From Serpula lacrymans var. lacrymans S7.9 (lineage: Eukaryota > Basidiomycota > Agaricomycetes > Boletales > Serpulaceae): a stretch of 64,000 bases of DNA. Below the pieces are notes generated by a model that had not been told where the DNA came from, made no database searches, and worked only from the letters and a program-made list of their open reading frames with translations. The DNA lies in contig NW_006763290.1 of the NCBI RefSeq assembly GCF_000218685.1, forward strand, positions 39,540 through 103,539, read 5' to 3'. Positions 57,977 to 64,000 of this stretch are shown piece after piece. Every line of letters starts with the position of its first letter. The stretch's first letter is position 1. A program made the position numbers and the translations under genes.

Positions 57977-59707
57977 ATGCGGTTCAAGATATGCACCAGT
58001 CCGCCTTTGCCTGACCTCAAGGCTTGGTTTGCTGTTGAGCTCAATGAGAAGACAAGAACGATATGGGATTTAAAACATGTCTTGCTCTCTGACCTCCATG
58101 TTCTCCAGGACTATCAAGCTAAGGATGGAATATCCTTGTCCATGGACGGGTTTGAGCTTTTAGACGAGACTCCTATCAACATTCTGCGAGATGGTGATTT
58201 GGTAGAGTCAGTCTTTGTTGAGTTATCCTATCTATCCATAAATTCTGATTTCATGTTATAGTATCAAACTCGACACAGTCTCCTCGAGACCACTTGCTAA
58301 AGAACCACTTGCCCATGTCACAGGCAAGACCAAGCAGGCCATCAAGGATTCACACTCAACAGACCTACCCGCAAAGCGAAAACGCTATGAAACCAGCTCA
58401 TCCGAATCTTCCGAATCGTCAGGAAGCTCCTCAGAGTCGAGCACAACATCTGATTCGTCGAGCTCTAGTTCATCCGACGCCTCTTCCGAGTCAGAATCCG
58501 ATTCTGACGATGCCGGTCATTTTCGTGTAGAGGCCACCTCTAAACTTACTCGCCCTTTTGAGAAGGAACTTGTACGCTCTTCAAAGACCGACTCTTCCAA
58601 GACTGTGCTGTGAGCTTCTACCATCGTAATTGTTTTTATGTGTGCCTTAACGCGTTATTTCAAGCCCCAAAGCGGTACCCCCAGGATTTGGCAAACCTGC
58701 TACGCGTAGCCGCAACTTGCGCCGACGGCGAAAGAGACTACATGAATCTGAACATAATCCGGAGACAGGCCCTCCACTTGGAACGTCTTCTGCGAATGCC
58801 ATACCTATTGGCGAGGGAGTAGAGTATAGTGAAACCATAAACGATACCATCGAAGATGAGTTGGATGAATCCGCACCTTCTACGACTCCACAACTCATGA
58901 TGTTATCGTACCGGAACAAAAACAAGAAGAAAGGTTTCAGACAGCTCATCACAAAACCACTACCGCAGAAAATTAGATTTGATGCTGGAATCGAGGCTAT
59001 AGATGTTAACACTACCATTCCTCCCGCGCCTCCTGCACCAATAATGGACCAATATGTATCTGAGGAGAACACTGCTGTTGCACCGTCACTCCCCCATCTG
59101 ATTCCTCCATCCGAGAGGCAACACCTGCCAAGCAACTTATTCGTTACATTTGTCGACGTGGAAGAGGGCTTGAACCCAAAAAAGAAGAAAAAGACACAGC
59201 ACCGACGTGATCAGGTGTCTCTCGAACAACACAATACCTACGAGCCTCAGCAAGACGTGCTGGATTACGGGTGTCCACAAGATTCAAATGCGGTTCCGCA
59301 GAACTCTATCAATCCGATGCCTGTTTCCCATTCACCCAAAGACCCCAGCATTGCATATATAGAAAAACATTGGCCATCGTTTGTCCGAGTGACCGAAAAA
59401 TCGCAATTACAGCCCGAGACCTTAGTGGGTTGGAAGGTTAGAATGCTGTCCATTCCAATTTACCAGGACCCTAATCATATTACTTTAGGCTCTTGCCGTC
59501 AATCCTTTGACGTGTACTCCTGAGATGCTCCTGACACTTGGGCATATCACTGAAATTGATGACGCACATGTCAAGGTACAACTAATCCATCGGCCCGCGC
59601 AAACTTCATTCGGGGGTATGCTGGATGACAGTGAGGGGACTTCGGAAGAGACGTTCATTTGGGAGGATGTTTTTGCATTAGACTGGAAAAGCATAATAGA
59701 TGTCTGA
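57977..59707 (+). CDS. coilin-like nuclear body protein
   Basis: Exons: 57977-58206, 58262-58609, 58665-59436, 59489-59707; introns of 55, 55 and 52 bp; 522 residues. The N-terminal ubiquitin-like fold reads MRFKICTSPPLPDLKAW, TIWDLKHVLLSDL and FELLDETPINILRDGDLV, the coilin N-domain that self-associates in Cajal bodies. Next comes a Ser/Glu/Asp-rich region (residues ~125-165) with typical CK2-like acidic serines, then a conserved basic motif PKAVPPGFGKPATRSRNLRRRRKR. The C-terminus carries a Tudor-like part: LVGWKALAVNPLTCTPEMLLTLGHITEI, VKVQLIHRP. This three-part layout is that of coilin. Identification is by architecture; fungal coilins are poorly described, so function is inferred. Confidence 0.82.
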
Positions 59708-60750
59708 GGCTAGAATGAAATGCTGTCATTTCCGCTGGAAGGTGCTCAAGTCTGCTGTGCATGCGTCTTATCCCCCTTGATTGTTCCATTACAAAAACAA
59801 CATTCTATTCGGCAGTGGCAGACTGATAGCTAATTGACAGATCGGAAATAATGTGGTGCGCGATAAGATCTGTTGCTGTTACTACATTAGCTACATGAGG
59901 CTGAGGCTTTCTTTCATAGTAGGTGCAATCACCGTCAGTGCTGAAGTGACCCTGAACAGTCTGTCTCCACCACGATGCATGCCAATAATAACTTGTAGGG
60001 CACTTACGCGAGCTGCCCAGTCATTATAACCTCGAGTTCTCCTACCATCACGGCTCAGCGGCACTTACACTGATTTTCTACCTTAACATAGTCGATTTTC
60101 ATTCAACTATCAGAACATTTCTGCAACTCAACATGTCCCTTCAACCTTGTAAGCATGGCTTTGGCTAATTAAGGGGGTCTCTCAGTCTGATGCTGGTCTC
60201 GATGAGGTGTAGCTATTCCTGAGAGCTTCAATAATCACGAAGAAAACATTTTAAACACAACAGTCACGCTGCTACTTTTCTTTATCTCAGCTCGAGTTTC
60301 GCTCTTTGCTGTCTATCTCCTAAATTGTCTCGCCACCAGTATTCTGAGGATAACCCTACGAATAATTGGTTTTGGGTCTAAAGGGCCTGTCAAAAGTATG
60401 TACCACGCATGTTTCTACTTTATCGAGAATACCCCCAACTGGTTCACTGCTACTGTCAGAAACTCCAGCGGCATCTATACAAGCGCGTTTATACGGAGGT
60501 AGAATTCCACAGGGTGGCTCATTCGCCTCGTCTCAGCGGGCAGGAATGGTGATGGGCCGATGAATAAACGTTTCAGCTTATCGGATGTACGTTCTTAAAA
60601 CGTTGACTGGTATACAACTTAATATGTACAATATGGAACACTGGTACTGCGACCTTATGATATGTTTGTATGCACATGAATACCGTCAAAATTTGACATC
60701 ACATTATGCAACATTACCTGTCACTGTAATACATGCCCATGCGCCACGAT
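59708..60750. other. intergenic region between convergent genes
   Basis: No gene supported. Short plus frames (60366, 60585) have no motif. It would hold the 3' UTRs of the coilin-like gene and of FUR1. Confidence 0.55.
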
Positions 60751-61922
<1,172 letters not shown>

Positions 61923-62086
61923 TTTACAGGTTTTGGTTAATCGCTATGTATACAACAGCATGAAAACCGGAGAGTATTTGGTCACGTGAACTGGTAGTAT
62001 ATTAAATATTTCGAGAGCAGTATGGCACCTACTCAGGGGCATAACACAGGTAATATCGTATTGCGATCGTAAAAGAAGTACTCTCA

Positions 62087-63364
62087 TCAGGCGCGTTTCA
62101 CTCCAATAGCGACGAGCGCAGCGCCAATCCCCACTACCAGCTTTTCCCACCAAGAGGTAACAAACCTCATTCCAGCACGTTGCAAGAGTGAGAACCAGCT
62201 GCCCTTGGTCACAACTGCACCAAAGAAACGACGCTGGCACCATGCTGCAGCTGATCCTATAACATCAAATGGTAAGCAGTTGATACGACCTCTAGAAAAG
62301 AGGCTTACTACCTTTCACTGGCCCGTATGGCCCGAAACCAAAAAGACTCAAAAGGGGACGCAAAATAAAACCCTCGGGTATAAGCATTATGCTTGCGGTG
62401 ACTACCAGTACATCAAAGAGCACAGGGTGCTCTTCTATCAAGTCTCCTGTGGATGCCATTCTCAATCAGCCAAGCATATCGAGTCATGAGACATATAGAC
62501 TCACCGGTGAGTATTGTTAGCTTCTCGATGGGTGACTTGATACCATCAATGTGTGCCCTCAGGTTAGTCTCTGAGACGCCATACTTGACTCCTATATGAA
62601 CAATTTCCTCTTCAACCCGATCCAATACCCGCGAGACCATCTCTTTGCGTAATTCGTGGCTCGGTGCTTCATCTGGTGCAGGGAACTCCACCTGGAGCTC
62701 ATCAAGCACCTTAGCAAAGAGCGCAGCCAGCTCGTCGGACAAAGCCTCTAGAGTAATCCCATGGGCCTCCGCGGCTTTGCTCAGATCTTCACGAAGGCCA
62801 CTGGCCTTGACCATGATGGCGGTCATAGTGGACTTGAATTCGTGGATCTTATCGACGACGTGATAATTATTTGCAATGTCGTCCAAAACCAGCAGAATAT
62901 TAGTCTGTAGTGCTTTCCCGAGTGCTATAACACGTTCCCAGGCGTCAAATGGGAGGACAGAGGTATCAATCCCATTTGTATGAAGAGTAACTCCGCCATT
63001 TTCTTTGATATTTTCCAATGTATTGAATGGTCTGACCATTTCTGATAATTGGAACGGATGAATACTTCTGCAATCGTCGAAACAAATAAGGCCTACTAAA
63101 GAGATGTTCTGCATATGCAGAGGGATTCAAGTTAAAGATAACTGACAGGACTCTTTTAGTTACTTCAGCGAATTATTATACTGACCAGTACGCACTATTT
63201 GGCTTGACCATGGGAACGTCATGTTGTCCCGCCTGTACATCATATTTCTCGGGTTCAGGGCTCAATAATGCAGCATTGTCTCGGACGACGGTGGATGCGA
63301 CCGACAATGAGCTACTACTAAGTATTATACTCAATGTTAGAGCGATTGTTGTAAACGAACGCAT
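62087..63364 (-). CDS. putative secreted/ER protein with IFI6/ISG12-like C-terminus
   Basis: Exons (minus): 63364-63182, 63108-62505, 62446-62312, 62256-62087; introns of 73, 58 and 55 bp; 363 residues. An N-terminal signal peptide (MRSFTTIALTLSIILSSSSLSVAS) is followed by a helical, partly coiled-coil region of about 190 residues (FKSTMTAIMVKASGLRED, ELRKEMVSRVLDRVEEEIV). Then come two hydrophobic stretches (PVLFDVLVVTASIMLIPEG and FILRPLLSLFGFGPYGPVKG). The C-terminus SAAAWCQRRFFGAVVTKG, GSWFSLLQRAGM and LVVGIGAALVAIG follows the GS-AA..GS-LQ-G pattern of IFI6/IFI27 (ISG12) proteins, small membrane proteins best known in animals. Function in fungi is unknown. The first intron's splice sites are the least certain part of the model. 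Confidence 0.72.
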
Positions 63365-64000
63365 AGTTGAGAATGGATGGGAGAAAAGAGAAAAGTGACA
63401 TTACTGAGCCACGTTATATACGTGCTCGAACATGGACCAAACAAAGAGATATATCCATGCAACGTGTCTGTTGGACGTAATACCGGTATTGAGTGGAAAT
63501 GGGCCCCTGTACTAGCAAAGGCTATGTCAGTGGTACAGCATGTACAATATTGAATGTTGAAGAGCACTGGCTCAAGTCGTTTCTACTAGTGCATAAAACT
63601 CCGCGACAAGTGAAGCAAAGTGCTACCCCAAGTCATGCTAACAGAGGGTGGTGTTCCATACAGCCACTATCGTTGTTTTTGACACGATACATGTACTCTC
63701 GAGAAGACGTGAGCGTATTTCAGCGATTTTTACTCTGATTCCAACGATATGAGGTCTTGTCAGCTGAGTGGCGGAGTCGGAGTCGTCTGCTGCAGTTCAA
63801 GCTTTCAAGCGTCAAAAATTCAAAGCTCATCTCCGTGATATACTCATTCGTACAAGTCAAAATTCCGATTCGCAACTCCCTCTTCTCAGCCAAAATCCTT
63901 CAATACACGCACTACCAGCGGGGAAGACCTGTCTTCTGCATAACTTCCCTCAGCTTCTCGTATTGCTCCCGAGGGCAGAGTCAACTGTTGCGCAAGTTCT
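63365..64000. other. promoter region and window edge
   Basis: No gene called. In the last 60 bases the minus strand shows two competing open readings, one ending EKLREVMQKTGLPRW-stop. It could be the 3' end of a gene that continues beyond the window, but the upstream part is not visible. Confidence 0.3.

Noticed and set aside
63940..64000. The 3' end of a minus-strand gene at the window edge.
   Set aside because: Two frames compete, and a stop codon precedes the more protein-like one with no convincing acceptor site in view.

Overview
The window is nuclear DNA of a filamentous basidiomycete, most likely an Agaricomycete. The evidence is many 48-77 bp GT-AG introns in conserved genes, Ty3/gypsy chromovirus, Copia, hAT and PIF/Harbinger elements of the kind common in mushroom genomes, and mushroom-type families such as a short unspecific peroxygenase. 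A Tricholoma- or Laccaria-like host would fit, but that is inference; no database was searched.

Layout. Bases 1 to about 37.7 kb are an AT-rich repeat compartment with no intact host gene. The first 15.9 kb is bounded by two 672-bp inverted repeat arms (1-672 and 15258-15929). Between them lie gene relics (proline-rich, LRR/F-box-like, a PIF1/Helitron helicase end), small tandem repeats and tRNA-derived fragments. At about 16.7-17.8 kb is an array of a 21-bp monomer carrying a GGGATNNTCCC palindrome; the same motif recurs in a 243-bp repeat that forms the inner part of both arms and has a third copy at 18850-19092. Then come a complete but inactive gypsy chromovirus (20407-26708, 415-bp LTRs, ATCAA target duplication) inside an older minus-strand gene, a hAT-type MITE (27091-27457), a deleted PIF/Harbinger element with long TIRs (28081-29434), a solo gypsy LTR (29541-29957), and a minus-strand Copia wreck (30226-34202) broken by two inverted copies of a roughly 1.7-kb TG..CA element. 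Stop codons in these relics are repeatedly explained by CGA-to-TGA changes, and both altered catalytic residues of the gypsy polymerase by CpG-to-CpA changes: a record of cytosine deamination.

From 37.7 kb to the end is a gene-dense island without transposons. In order: an MBD4-like mismatch DNA glycosylase (-), RuvB-like helicase RVB1 (+), a small DUF6593-like protein (+), the CCAAT-factor subunit HAP5/NF-YC (-), a DNAJC3/P58IPK-like ER co-chaperone (+), a GH3 beta-glucosidase (+), NAD-dependent formate dehydrogenase (-), a short unspecific peroxygenase (-), SEC63 of the ER translocon (-), a coilin-like protein (+), uracil phosphoribosyltransferase FUR1 (-) and a predicted secreted/ER protein with an IFI6/ISG12-like C-terminus (-). 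I derived exon models by hand; each keeps one reading frame from start to stop. Three pairs are divergent with short shared promoters (MBD4-like/RVB1, HAP5/DNAJC3-like, SEC63/coilin).

Functionally the island is ordinary housekeeping: chromatin remodelling, transcription, ER import and folding, pyrimidine salvage and formate oxidation, plus two wood/litter-type enzymes. The unusual material is in the repeat compartment.
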